A stretch of DNA of 64,000 nucleotides from Cordylochernes scorpioides. Lineage: Eukaryota > Arthropoda > Arachnida > Pseudoscorpiones > Chernetidae. The stretch spans positions 67,103,887 to 67,167,886 of the forward strand of contig CP092871.1 of assembly GCA_030710605.1 (NCBI GenBank). Reading direction: 5' to 3'. The notes below the pieces were generated by a model. That model saw only the letters and a list, made by a program, of their open reading frames with translations. It was not told the DNA's origin and ran no database searches. The number at the start of each line of letters is the position of its first letter. Positions within the stretch are counted from its first letter, which is position 1. The translations under genes and the position numbers were made by a program. Shown in pieces: positions 44,800-55,399 of the stretch.

Positions 44800-45526
44800 T
44801 CTATATTAATAAAATGGAAATTCCATAAGTGGACATCACTAAAAACTTTCGTTACAATGCATCAATTTCAACCAAATTTTCAACATTTATGTAAAACGAG
44901 ATGGAGCAGGTTTTGCTTAACATCAAAATATATTTCCTAACATTAACATGCGTAACTTCGCTGTTATCGATTAAATACAAAAAAAAAATCAACAGAGTTA
45001 ATTTTATTTATATATAAATACAAAATTTAATTTCAACAGAGTTAATTTTTTTACATACTAGCTAATAATCTCAATCTAAAAAATATTCAAAACAAGCAAT
45101 TTTAAGATAACACCATATGTAAAACAGTCGGCCAAGAAAACAACAACGATATTACATCTTTCTCACATATTCACACACAATCTTGATTAATAATTAAAAC
45201 TAATCTTTAACATTGTTTATTATACTTCAACTTTTATTTCTACATTTGTTTTTAAATACCCAATTGTTTTATCATGTTTCTAATTTCGCCTAACAAATAT
45301 ACAAATTTATAGTGACCAACATATGCAAATTTTATCTTTGTTTTTATTTAACTTGATATTGTAAACATAACAACCATTGTAAGCATTTTTCTGTTCACCT
45401 TCCGTGGTTTCTCTTTTCTCTGAAGTTTTTAGGTGTAGTATATTTTCTTATTACTAGACTACAGTACTAGTACATTACTAGACTTCCCTCGAGAAAAACC
45501 TGGGCGAAGCCGGGTACATCCGCTAG
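44800..45526 (+). mobile_element. Non-autonomous Helitron, inverted partner of 17807-18517
   Basis: Starts TCTATATTAATAAAATGG after an A and ends with hairpin CCTGGGCGAAGCCGGG, TACATCCG and CTAG before a T. It lies only 24 bp downstream of the solo LTR. Non-coding. Confidence 0.85.
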
Positions 45527-45706
45527 TATTTAAATATAAATAGTTTTTGAAATTATTTTGGATATAAATATTTTTTCCTTTTTGTCAAAAGAGCACTCAA
45601 TGAAAATATTTCAAAAACTATTTCTACTTATATAATTTTTTTCAGAGATAAATATTATTAAATTATTTATTTGAAAAGGGTAAGGTGCCACCTTTGATAT
45701 ATAATA

Positions 45707-45861
45707 CAGTAGAAATTGGATAATTCGAAAACGTCTTTAATTCGAATATTTATCTTGGTCCCTAGAATTTCCTATAAATAGAATTTACGTTTTTAATTCG
45801 AAATTTTGGATAACTCGAATTTTTTTGGTCCCTTGAGCTTCGAATTATCCAAGTTCGGATG
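45707..45861. mobile_element. Pogo/Tigger-like MITE
   Basis: TA-flanked (45705-45706, 45862-45863), starting CAGTAGAAATTGGATAATTC and ending GAATTATCCAAGTTCGGATG. A CAGT start with a GATAATTCGAA inner motif is typical of pogo/Tigger-derived MITEs (family knowledge). 155 bp, non-coding. Confidence 0.55.
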
Positions 45862-46041
45862 TATATAAAAATGTAATGCTTTGACAAAGGTTGGCGTTCA
45901 GCCAACCGAAATATTAGAAAATACATGTTTTTATTCACACACAAGCCTTTTTATTGGGGCATCCAGCCCTATACATGTACATGTTTTTATTCAATATAAT
46001 AAGCTCTTTTTATTATCTAAAGAGATATATATATATATATA

Positions 46042-46752
46042 TGGTAATTTAAAACAACAACCCTATATTGTATAATACTTGTAACAAGATTGTCATGTTG
46101 TATATAGAAACACTCTATAAATAATTATACGCATGATTGACATGTGTCATTGCATCACCATATGTAATGTACTTTATACAAACTGAGGATAAAAAAAATA
46201 AAACTATGTAATAGATTAAGAGCTGAGTTAAAGCAAGATTGAGAAGTTCAAAAACGTCTAAAATCGAGAGAGAAATCCAACAACCCTGACAAGTCGTTGC
46301 CATCGAGGTCAAAGGGTGCAGAATGCCGCAGACGTTCAAAGTCCAACCCCCCCTCCTCGGGAATGGTATATAAAAAACCTCGGTTTTAGCCCAATATAGT
46401 CAGTCACTTCACCATCGGCGTGAGCCCTTGTTGGTTGTAGCCAGGTCCACCTCATCGACCATGTAAAACAGTAAGACTCATCTAACTCCATCTTGCTCTT
46501 AGCTCGACTTTTATCTGTTCATGGAACTTTCCTACTACTACTGTGTCTCTTCGTTTTTTGTGTGGACATTCCCAAGCTTTCCACTCTGCCTCGACCACGA
46601 CTGCCTGTACTCTGTGAGAACCTTTAAAGGTCTTCCAAGGTGCAGAGAGGTACTGGAAAACTATCCACGCGCTGACTGTCCCTCTCGGTTACTACTGGCT
46701 TGACCCACGGTTACCACAGCTATAGCGAGAGTCGACAGGATCCCTCATCACA
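46042..46752 (+). mobile_element. LTR-like repeat, family b (copy 4), promoter-bearing
   Basis: Plus-strand copy beginning TGGTAATTTAAAAC and ending CCTCATCACA. A TATA box (TATATAAAA, 46367-46375) splits it into a U3-like and a transcribed part. Unlike copies 1-3 it is followed by an internal leader. Confidence 0.65.
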
Positions 46753-47969
46753 GATAAGTCGACAGGATCTTATCACAGAAGAGTCGACAGAATGACCACA
46801 ACGAAGAGGTAAGAAGCCTGTCCAGATATAAGCGAGGAAGAGCAAAGATGGAGGAACAAGCACGCCAGTCCAACGAAACGACCAAGCAATCTCCCCCCAA
46901 CGACACAGCCGAAAATCCCGCAAATTAAGCCGGTGAGAAGTTCCCCACCTTCGGCCTTGCAACGCAACCAACTTCCAGGCGACATGCCGCCTTCACCAAA
47001 CAGAAGTTACAAGCTTCTACAAGCCCTCATGGAAAGTCTTCCACGTCATCAGGACGACAACTAAAGACCAAGTCTCCTGACTGAATAATCCTCAAAACTG
47101 TAAGTTTTAAAAAACCTTCATAACTTTCTCCTCATGTTCACAACTTGATTCTCCATGAATTTAATGTTTATTTTCACTGAAATCGTTTTAAATCAATTTT
47201 TCCCATTTTAATATCATTTCAATTCATATTTTAAAATTTTACACCTTCATTTATCAATTTTTACTTTATTTTAAGCAATTTATAAATTTTAAGTCAATAC
47301 TTTCAATTTTACATAAGAAAAAAATCATAATATTTTTTAATTACTCGAATCATAATTCTAAACTTATTTGTGTGTTTTTATTAATATCTTATTTTATAAC
47401 AAAACACCAATTTCTCAATCAAATACCCCAAACTTTGCAAAAATCATTGTTATGTTCCTTATTGTATGTAAACGCCCCATTCACCTTTTTTTTTTTTCAC
47501 TATCACGCCATTGCCCTTTTACAAGGATAATTTTTGCACTACCATAATCAACGATTTACAATATATATTCAAATTTTGATAAACATAGGTGAAACGTATT
47601 TTTTTTTAATTGCAAAATTCGAAAGATACAATATCTTCAAAATCACAACTATAAAAGTAACTGGCCTTCCCTAAAACAAGTTAAAAATCCAACATAGTTT
47701 CACTCCCTCGTCCTTTCCTTTTACATGCATAATTATTAATCATCCACACATCTCTCTCAACAAACTTCAACACACTCCCCCATTACTTTCTACAATTGGC
47801 CACCATCTATTAGCGCGCGACTTAGCAACAAATCAATCTCGAGCCACACAAGCCCCATATCGTCGCCACTAAAGGTGCCACATCCACCAACAGCCAAAAT
47901 ATCTCGATGTGTTTGGTACAACCACCACCCATGACTAGTAAATTTGTTATTCATGGTGAAACAAGTTAG
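46753..47969 (+). mobile_element. Retrotransposon leader, possibly with an intron
   Basis: 46753-46800 has repeats of the GTCGACAGGAT motif. 46800-47120 and on to about 47460 is collinear with the reverse complement of 55400-56166, which also adjoins a family-b LTR, so both are internal sequence of one element. A donor-like CTGTAAGT occurs near 47098-47105. No protein is encoded here. Confidence 0.6.
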
Positions 47970-49238
47970 ATGCTGTACCAAAAACAAAGACTTCACGTGA
48001 CACCTTTCTATTCAATTCACTCACTCGTGTCACACAGCGCATCACAACCATTTTTCCCACTTAACAGGCCACAAAGACGCCTTCATTCCTGTGACACTTC
48101 TCACCCCAAAGCGTGTCCACGTCGAAAGTCGCACTTTTACTCACATCTAAACCTGACATCATTGAATAACATTTTTACTAAGTCCACAACAACGTCGAAA
48201 CACAACACTTACGAACACCGAGAAAACTACTTCTTTCAAATAGACCATAAAACTGCCTCCAAACTTTCACCACTCTCAAAGGGGAGTTTAACCAGTAAAC
48301 CAGTACCCTACGTACATGCCAACCCTAAGAAATTAGAGAATGTGTTCGGAAAAAAAGAAAATTTAAAATTGCAAGCGGAGAAGAAACTTAAAACACGGGC
48401 ACAATTAAAAGGTGAAAGTACCGAATGTTACATCCAGGATCTCCTGTGCTTGTGCAAAGAGGTTGATCCTCAAATGAGTGAGGAAGATAAAATCTCCCAC
48501 CTCATGAAGGGGATAGCTGAGGAGCTTTATCAAGCACTCCTACCGAGGGATGTACAGAGCACCGAGCAATTCATTACAGAATGTCGCCGTGTCGAAGCGC
48601 TCCGTTGTAGGCGAGTTACCCCAACCAGGTACGAGCGCCTACCAAATGTAGCCTCTCTCTGTGACCAGGATGACGGAGAAGATCTGTCATCTATGATTAG
48701 GCAAATTGTTCGTGAGGAGGTACAGCGGGCATTAGGCTCTCCTCGGGAGGAACCAAAAAATGCTACAATCGAAGAAATTGTAAAGGAGGAGATTGGAAGA
48801 ACCCTGGCGCCAATCTCAAAGTCTAGGAGAAGTCCCCCTCAGAAGGAAAGACCCCGACAGTTTTTAAATACTAGATATGAGGCCGAAACGATAAAACCGC
48901 ACCCTGAACCTCGATACCCAAAACAAGGAGGAAGACGCGACACCAATGATTGGCGTACAACTGAGGGAAGGCCAATCTGTTTCTACTGCGGACGCCCAGG
49001 TCACGTCGTCCGCTATTGCCGTGACAGGAAGAGACACAATGAGGAAAGGAGAAATGACTATTTCCAAAGAAAGCAAGACGCAATGGTATCCTACAACTCT
49101 CGAGCTGAATCTCAGGACCCCAATGACGAATCATCGAGGAAAACTTTCACTCTCTACCGAAGCCCTACTTCATATCGCGGTCGAAGCAGACAACATTTCT
49201 CACCTGCTAGAAGATCTAGCTGGACGCCCCGCCATTAA
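47970..49238 (+). CDS. gag: LTR-retrotransposon Gag
   Basis: A 422-codon uninterrupted frame, the longest in the window that is not array-derived. Residues from about 140 read as a Gag capsid region (QLKGESTECYIQDLLCLC ... MSEEDKISHLMKGIAEELYQ ... FITECRRVEALRCRRV), followed by a charged linker (LSSMIRQIVREEVQRALG). Near residue 332 comes the nucleocapsid knuckle CFYCGRPGHVVRYC (CX2CX4HX4C), and then an Arg/Ser-rich tail. This is the layout of Ty3/gypsy Gags known from arachnid genomes (family knowledge). The first roughly 130 residues do not look like Gag and may be leader sequence read through, so the true start is uncertain. Pol is missing: only about 260 bp separate the stop from a 3' LTR. 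Confidence 0.82.
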   Translation: MLYQKQRLHVTPFYSIHSLVSHSASQPFFPLNRPQRRLHSCDTSHPKACPRRKSHFYSHLNLTSLNNIFTKSTTTSKHNTYEHRENYFFQIDHKTASKLSPLSKGSLTSKPVPYVHANPKKLENVFGKKENLKLQAEKKLKTRAQLKGESTECYIQDLLCLCKEVDPQMSEEDKISHLMKGIAEELYQALLPRDVQSTEQFITECRRVEALRCRRVTPTRYERLPNVASLCDQDDGEDLSSMIRQIVREEVQRALGSPREEPKNATIEEIVKEEIGRTLAPISKSRRSPPQKERPRQFLNTRYEAETIKPHPEPRYPKQGGRRDTNDWRTTEGRPICFYCGRPGHVVRYCRDRKRHNEERRNDYFQRKQDAMVSYNSRAESQDPNDESSRKTFTLYRSPTSYRGRSRQHFSPARRSSWTPRH

Positions 49239-49497
49239 AACTAGATGATAGACCACATTGGAGGTGAGGCCGTAAAGTTATAAAAATCTCCCCTTGCCCA
49301 CCACAGTAGAAATTAGAAAAAGCTACCTTGGCGTAAACATAGACCTACCAAGTCCTCATGAAGAAGATATCTCAACTGAAAGAAGACATCCACCGCAGTC
49401 ACCTGAAAATATCCCTGGCCATAGTACTAGTTCTTAAGACTGACGACGTAAGTCTCCTGCTGAGCATCGGGTCGATGCTCTTTATAGGAGGAGGCTA
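49239..49497 (+). mobile_element. Residual internal sequence and polypurine tract
   Basis: No intact protein. The last bases before the LTR (AGGAGGAGGC, about 49486-49495) are a plausible polypurine tract priming plus-strand DNA synthesis. Protease, RT, RNase H and integrase are all absent, so about 3 kb of pol has been deleted. Confidence 0.6.
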
Positions 49498-49748
49498 TGT
49501 GGCGAAGAAATATTTTATTATTTAATTTAATATTATTCAATGAAAATATATTCAACAGATTATAAAAATATATATTAATCTGTATTTGTGAAATCATCTT
49601 TAAAATATTTCTTTGCTTGCTTGCTTAAGATTCTCTAGCTGTAGATAGTTTGGGCTGAGTTGTTAATAATTGTAGACTAGTCGCCGTGACGTCATCAATA
49701 AATACTTTTACATCTTAGGATATTTCAAGGCTTGATTTCTACGCTACA
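49498..49748 (+). mobile_element. 3' LTR, family a
   Basis: Starts TGTGGCGAAG right after the purine tract and ends CTACGCTACA. It carries TGACGTCA and AATAAA. It belongs to a different LTR family from the family-b LTR upstream of the gag, making the locus a mosaic. Confidence 0.75.
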
Positions 49749-50814
49749 ACTGGTTATATATATTTCTAATTTTTTTGACACATATATATAATTTTAATTT
49801 AAAAAGGCATATATTGGATCAAAAACATTTTATTTACCTATATTTTAGTTGGTTGAACGCAAGAAATTTCAAAGGTGTTTTCGGTACAGGACAACTCTCC
49901 ACATTTAAATTTGAAATATATATATTTAAAATATTTATACGCGAACATTAGAGCGGTATGGTAGATTGAACTGGCGAAACTGTTGGGAGGGTTCACTATT
50001 GATGAGCCAGGTCTGCCTTAATATTTTATCATTACAGTAAGGGGCAGTTTGGAATTGTTTCATTTTTAAAATTGTTATGTACTCTTCTACCTAATATTCA
50101 ATAATCTTGGGTAGTGTAGTTTTTCATTAAAAGAGATTGTATGCTACTGAAAAGTTATATATTTGCATAATATTTTACTATTACAGAATTATCATAAGAA
50201 CTAAAAACATGAAAATCTCACGCTATATATTGACTACCTCACACAACAATAACAACCAAGTCCTTGGTCAAAGCCATATATACATATTATATATTACAAA
50301 AAGAAAGAAAGGCGGTCGGCCCTAAATAGTTTGTAATTTTGAATACAATTATGTACAATATAATTATGTGGAAGTTTCCATTCTTGTAATGTAGATGGCG
50401 CTATTTATCGAATTTTCCGTAGTGTTGACATAAAAGAAGAATTACTACAACATTGAGAGAATAGCCTGACTTCAATTTAATTCATTTGATAAAAACATTT
50501 AACGGGGAATTAGCCACATTTAAGCATTAATTAATTATAGCTTTCTCCAAGCTAATTGGACAGCGTTGATTGAATTGAAATGTCGTGTTTATCTTACTGA
50601 TCTTTTCTTGTTTCTGATTGGCTGCTACTTAAACGACCATTCCCACCACACGCAGCCAATCAGCAGTGAGTATGGATACGAAATATTGTAAGGAATTGAA
50701 TACAAATTGTATTAATGATATTATTTGAACTTCTTAAGATAATATAGTACATCCCTATATAACTGTATAAACGTTCTTCCCCTGACTTATAATTTATTAA
50801 AATCAATATAGCAT
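49749..50814. other. Family-D fragment and AT-rich sequence
   Basis: 49955-50075 is a family-D copy (GAACTGGCGAAACTG to TGATGAGCCAGG). 49830-49890 is a fragment of the AACGCAAGAAATTTC repeat arm. The remainder shows no gene. Confidence 0.45.
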
Positions 50815-51185
50815 CCAGGGCTAGGTTTCTTGCACAATTTTATTCCTCTAGCTTTCAGGCTAACATGTATTTAACAGGAGCAACTAGTTGAATAACTTCT
50901 AGTTAACTATCGTAAAGATAGAGGTTGACTGACGGAATTCACAGTTCTTTAAATTAAAGACACTTTGGCCAGTAAATCTTTTTTATTGTCTCGACATTTT
51001 GACTAAAATCTTTTGTCCTCGTTTTGTCGACATTTAGCAAAGTGTTAAAAGTGGTAACGCTTTGCCAAATGGTTTAATTTTTGTTCGCTCCTGATGAGAA
51101 CAAAATATATTTGTCGAAACGTCGAGATAATAAAAATATTTATTGGCCAAAGTATCTTTATTTTTAAGTTCTAGTTAACTATATA
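50815..51185. repeat. Compound foldback with a near-canonical hammerhead core
   Basis: Outer arms around AAAGACACTTTGGCCAGTAA and TATTGGCCAAAGTATC. On the plus strand 51083-51125 reads CTC, CTGATGA, an imperfect ACAAA/TTTGT hairpin, GAAAC, GTC and GAG, i.e. all core bases, a short stem I and a GTC cleavage triplet. Confidence 0.6.
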
Positions 51186-51698
51186 GAAAGAAATACGACA
51201 AAAGGTTCGGGAGGATTGATGTACCAAAAGAGACACCTCTCCCTTTGAATAACAATGCGTTTTGGTTCATCACCCCAGTACAGAACGTTATGTGGTGATG
51301 CATAATATGTCACAACACCAGTTTTATATATAAATGGGTTGTAAAATAATGTTTGTGTATGTTTGTTACAATTCTCTCCACACCAAAATTACTGAATCAA
51401 TCATTTAAACAATTTTACATATTGGTAACTTATTGTTAAAAGATATGCTATCTCGAAACTAAAAAAAAAAATCACGTAGTTATTTAATAAATGTAAAATA
51501 TTAGGACGACTATAAATTTACCGATAGATAGAAATTGAATTTATAATTGTAATTTTCTTTATCAATATAGATTTAATAGGAAATAATATTTGCGGAAAAG
51601 GATTACTCGATGCATTTTATTGTATACATCTCTGCGTATGTTCATAGGTTATCTAAATTCGACAAATCTGCCTTCTCTCTTTAGTAAAATATAGTATA
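51186..51698. other. Dispersed repeat fragment, AT-rich
   Basis: 51215-51335 belongs to the 1290/42690 family. The rest is featureless. Confidence 0.4.
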
Positions 51699-51929
51699 CT
51701 AGTAGAAAGCCCGTCCAAGGACGGGATCGGCTAGAGCAGGTGGATTCCTAATTCTATTTCTCACATTCCTTTTTGATACTTAATAATATGTAATCGGAAG
51801 CGTTCGAGGTAAAATAACGTTCATGGTCCGTCAGGGATCGATCCCCTTCCGAGCGTTGCAACATTTTACCTTTCGGGTCATTTTATTGATATTTTTTTAA
51901 TTAACATTTTTACTTTAAAAGAGGTGAAC

Positions 51930-52202
51930 TTACAATGAATAAATTTCTTTGTAAACAACATTTTTGGTGAAGCAAGCTGAACTATTTTCAAGAAGCCTTC
52001 CTTGCTTGCTTCCGTGGATTATTTTTATTTTAACACACTTAGAGCTTTTCACCCTAGAAAAAGCAACATATAACTGACCATGGCTAAAAACTGGTTCAGG
52101 TAAATAGATGATCATCATTTTCAGGATGCAAGGCACCTGAGCGGTGATAAATCTGTCCGTTGATTCGGAAACAATAGGGCCCATATCCAGGAGGAGGTGC
52201 AA
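51930..52202 (-). pseudogene. Helitron PIF1-like helicase C-terminus
   Basis: Residues in the middle of the 90-codon frame read PEPVFSHGQLYVAFSRVKSS, the SF1B helicase motif VI region (GQLYVALSR type) that closes the helicase domain of Helitron proteins. Everything between the start of the Rep domain and this motif is missing, so no ATPase activity is possible. Confidence 0.8.
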
Positions 52203-52710
52203 GGTTTGCTCCCATTGAAGCGAATGCTAGGGCACTGTTGACGGAACGGATGTTTTCCATGAAGTCCTTTGAAAGTTGATGCTTTCCAGTCATTAAACTT
52301 TCAAGTAGTTCAGAGGTTTGAATCGGTTCAAGTTCGACTTTTCCTTTGGAACAGCATTTATGAAATGTTTTACTGTATGTCGTTTGTTCCAATTCGAAAT
52401 ACTTTGCTCTACATTTTGGGCAAACTTGATCAAGTTGGCCACAAAGGTGCAGGGGTATTTGATCTTCCTCGAAACATGTCCCTGTTGGCAAAGGTAGATT
52501 ATCTCGCTGTCGAATTCTTTGCATCCCCAGCCTACTGTTTTCCCTTTGAAGGGCTCTTTGATTTTCGCTCATATTCATTCGGTATTGCCGTTGTTGTTCA
52601 TTATGCCGTTCTCTTAGGGGTGAATTTAAACGTCTTTGTCGCTGCTGTTCAATACAACGTTGCTTTGCTTCGATGGCCTCAACAATAGAAAGGGCTCTTT
52701 TAGGAAACAT
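52096..52710 (-). pseudogene. Helitron protein N-terminal region
   Basis: A 204-codon frame starting at a plausible ATG (52710). After a Gln/Arg-rich N-terminus it shows the zinc-binding CPKCRAKYF and KCCSKGKVEL motifs, then ALAFASMGANLAPPPGYGPY and FRINGQIYHRSGALHP, all standard for the helitron_like_N region that precedes the HUH Rep nuclease. The frame ends where the deletion joins it, out of frame, to the helicase tail. The HUH and two-tyrosine motifs are gone. Confidence 0.85.
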
Positions 52711-54310
52711 TGTTTATAAAAATAAAATAATCAAGATATAATAAAAAAAAATTATTTAAATTATTTTATTTAAATTATTCACCGAATAAATTGCCGAAAG
52801 CAAAAAATGACTAATAAGGTCAGAATAGAATAAAATAAAGGATGAAAACAAAAACCAAACAGACCTACAGCCGGCCACGTCACTTAACTACGTAACTTGA
52901 ACACGTGACACAGAATGGACCAATTCTATTCGGCTTTAACGAACAAACGCTTTATTATATGTGATATATAAATATTAGTTAAAATGATATTTTATATATT
53001 TTATAATTTTTCAAATCGACATCAAAATTGTTATTATAATTTAAAAAGAACAGTGAGCCAGAGATAAAAAAATATATTCGCAGTTTTTTTGTTACCAAAC
53101 AAACCAAATATGATGATAAATATTGAATATAAAGTTATAAGTCAAAAACAATTGAGCTATATTAATTAATATAATAAAGAGAAACGGTCATTATTTTTTC
53201 TTTATATATAGGTTTTGCAACTTTAAGACATTTATAAGAGACAACAATAAAAACAATAATATAAGACAGCACAATTTAAATTTTTACTTTAACAACATTT
53301 TAATTTTTAGATTTTCTTTGAAACTCTAACATCAATATGTTTTCGTTATTGAAAAACCTTAATTGGAAATAACATTATTCTTACTATTTTATTTAGTGTG
53401 TACTCTCAGTTGTACTCTCACGGCATAATATCACCATTTTATAGTATAGTGTAAAAATGTATAGTGTAAAAATGAAAAAAAAAAAACGTTACACTATAAT
53501 ATAACACTATATAATATAACAATGTGACATAGATCAATTTTCGATATATATTGAAATTTTATTCTATTTTATTTTGAGCGTCTATTTTGAATATTCACTA
53601 AATATCGAAATGAATATTAACTAAATATCGAATAAAGAATATAAATATTTAATAAAATAAAAAATACGCATAGGCATATTTAATATAAGCAATATTAAAA
53701 TAGCCAATTTCTGGCGTAATTAAATATTGGCGTATAAAATAGAATATTAAGAGAGTAGTTAGGGAACAAACATACATACAGACAAACAGACATTTTATGA
53801 AAAATGACCTTAACAAAATAAAAACGGTGCTAAAATGAAAAATGAAAAATTAAAAATGAAAAATGTTATTAAAGTGTAAAATTTACTAAAGATTACTAAG
53901 ATTTACTAAAATGAACAATGTCGTCGTTAAAAGTACGCATTTAAATATTTAGACTATAAAAATTAGAAAAGAGAAGGCAAGTATGAAAAGTATTTAAAGT
54001 GTAAATTATGAATATTATCAAATATGTGGCTGATGTGGCTAGTGTAAATTACGAATATTTATATATCAAATTATTTCGTTTTATTTCAATCAATGGCCGA
54101 GCGTGTCGCTAACGTCGAGCTTAACGTCGAGCTAAATGCGTATTTTTGCTAACTGCGTTATTTTTAAAAGTTTAATATAAATTTGAAGTTACCTGAATAA
54201 TTCCGGGACTAAATGTAATATGTATACGAAATATTGTCGTATAAAATAAAAATATTAAGAGAGGAGTTATGGAACAAACAAACATTCATTTTTTGCGCTT
54301 TAATAATAAG
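52711..54310. other. Helitron 5' region, AT-rich
   Basis: No coding sequence. 52870-52970 and 54310-54395 are direct repeats. The rest is very AT-rich with GAACAAACATACATAC-type Helitron end motifs near 53770. Confidence 0.4.
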
Positions 54311-54429
54311 ACTACGTAACTTGAACACGTGACACAGAATGGACCAATCCTATTCGGCTTCAACGAACAAACGCTTTATTATATGTGATGAGAAAAAAAA
54401 TCTATATAATGATAGTGATTTGGAGATTA

Positions 54430-54525
54430 ATTTGGCGAAACTGCAGAGAGGATTTGCCACTAAGAGAGCTAAGCCTTCTTATATAATATTTTATAGTAAG
54501 GTTTGCAGAATGAGAAACAATTATT
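54430..54525 (+). mobile_element. Family-D fragment, strongly diverged
   Basis: TTTGGCGAAACTGCAGAGAG to GCTAAGCCTTCTTATA follows the family-D core order with many substitutions. Confidence 0.4.
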
Positions 54526-54584
54526 GATAATATATAGACAATAAGAAACATAAATGCTAAAATAATTGAAAAATTTACACCGTA

Positions 54585-54772
54585 CACTCATGGAAAAAAG
54601 TTAAGGAAGTGGAAAGTCTTTTCTGTTGCCTGTCGTCTATTATTTTGAAGGAGAGACAGAGGCAATTTTGCTCACACTGGTTATCTCAAGTATCTTCAAT
54701 AAAGGTCACAGTAATATATTTCAGAGTTATTCTCTGAATCCCGACAAAAGGTACAATTTCCTTAAATTCGAA
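54585..54772 (+). mobile_element. Single-unit MITE related to the tandem array
   Basis: TA-flanked left end CACTCATGGAAAAAAGTTAA, then GGAGAGACAGAGGCAATTTT and one copy of the ATCTTCAATAAAGGTCAC unit. It is truncated before the right TIR completes. Confidence 0.7.
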
Positions 54773-54837
54773 ACACGTAGCGTGGCAGTTAAAAAAGTAA
54801 ATTGCTTCAAATTTTCCGTTTATTGAACAATTCTAAC

Positions 54838-55012
54838 CCTAGCGCAGATAGCTAAACCGAGGCTCTGGTAACTTTTTAAATGAAAGGTTGGAACTGATTC
54901 TACATGTGTAGACATGAGATTAAGTACTTAAGCAGTTGTAACCTCCGTCCCATCATGAGCATCATGGATTGTGGCATGTGTACGTGTGACAACAACACAG
55001 TATAGCATCAGA
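54838..55012 (+). mobile_element. Diverged SINE-like fragment
   Basis: Shares AGGCTCTGG and TACATGTGTAGACATG with the SINE body at 9560-9615 and a CATGAGCATCATGG segment in the same position. A weak tRNA-like head may precede it. Confidence 0.4.
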
Positions 55013-55399
55013 CCTTGGTGGGTGAAATGTTTATACTATCAGTACGCTGTATCAATCCAAATTCAAACATAATTTCAATCTTAAGGATCTCTAGAATTCC
55101 AAATATGAAAACAAAGGTGGACATACTTCGGACACATAATGAGAGCAAGTGGATTAGAAAAGATGTCAATATGTGGGGGAGGGGAGAGGAATTTAAGGAA
55201 GAAGAAAGAGAGGAAGGTATACAATGAGCTAGCTGGAAGGAGTCAAGAAAGCTACTGGAAGGTTATTAGATGAGATGCCAGTGATAGTCACCAACAGATC
55301 GAATTGGAGAATATTGTCTATATTGTCACCAAAGGTCGAATTCGACTTGAGATATAGGTATTTTGGTATGAAAATAAGATATTATGAAAACACACAAAT
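55013..55399. other. Unassigned, no gene
   Basis: Purine-rich patch at 55170-55220; otherwise nothing recognised. It may be internal sequence of the family-b element. Confidence 0.35.

Larger units (their letters stand above)
51699..54311 (-). mobile_element. Internally deleted autonomous-type Helitron
   Basis: On the minus strand the 3' end at 51699 is a hairpin CCCGTCCTTGGACGGG, CTTTCTA and CTAG followed by T. Coding remnants of the replication initiator/helicase lie at 52096-52710 and 51930-52202. The 5' end is less certain: a TC start at 54311 followed by ATGAATGTTTGTTTG is the best candidate, and a similar TGTTTGT block near 53770-53800 is an alternative or a nested copy. An 85-bp direct repeat (about 52888-52970 and 54310-54395, containing ACGTAACTTGAACACGTGAC) complicates the left/right assignment. 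Confidence 0.7.

Noticed and set aside
52269-52688. 139-codon plus-strand frame
   Set aside because: Antisense of the Helitron N-terminal coding region, which has clear family motifs on the minus strand.
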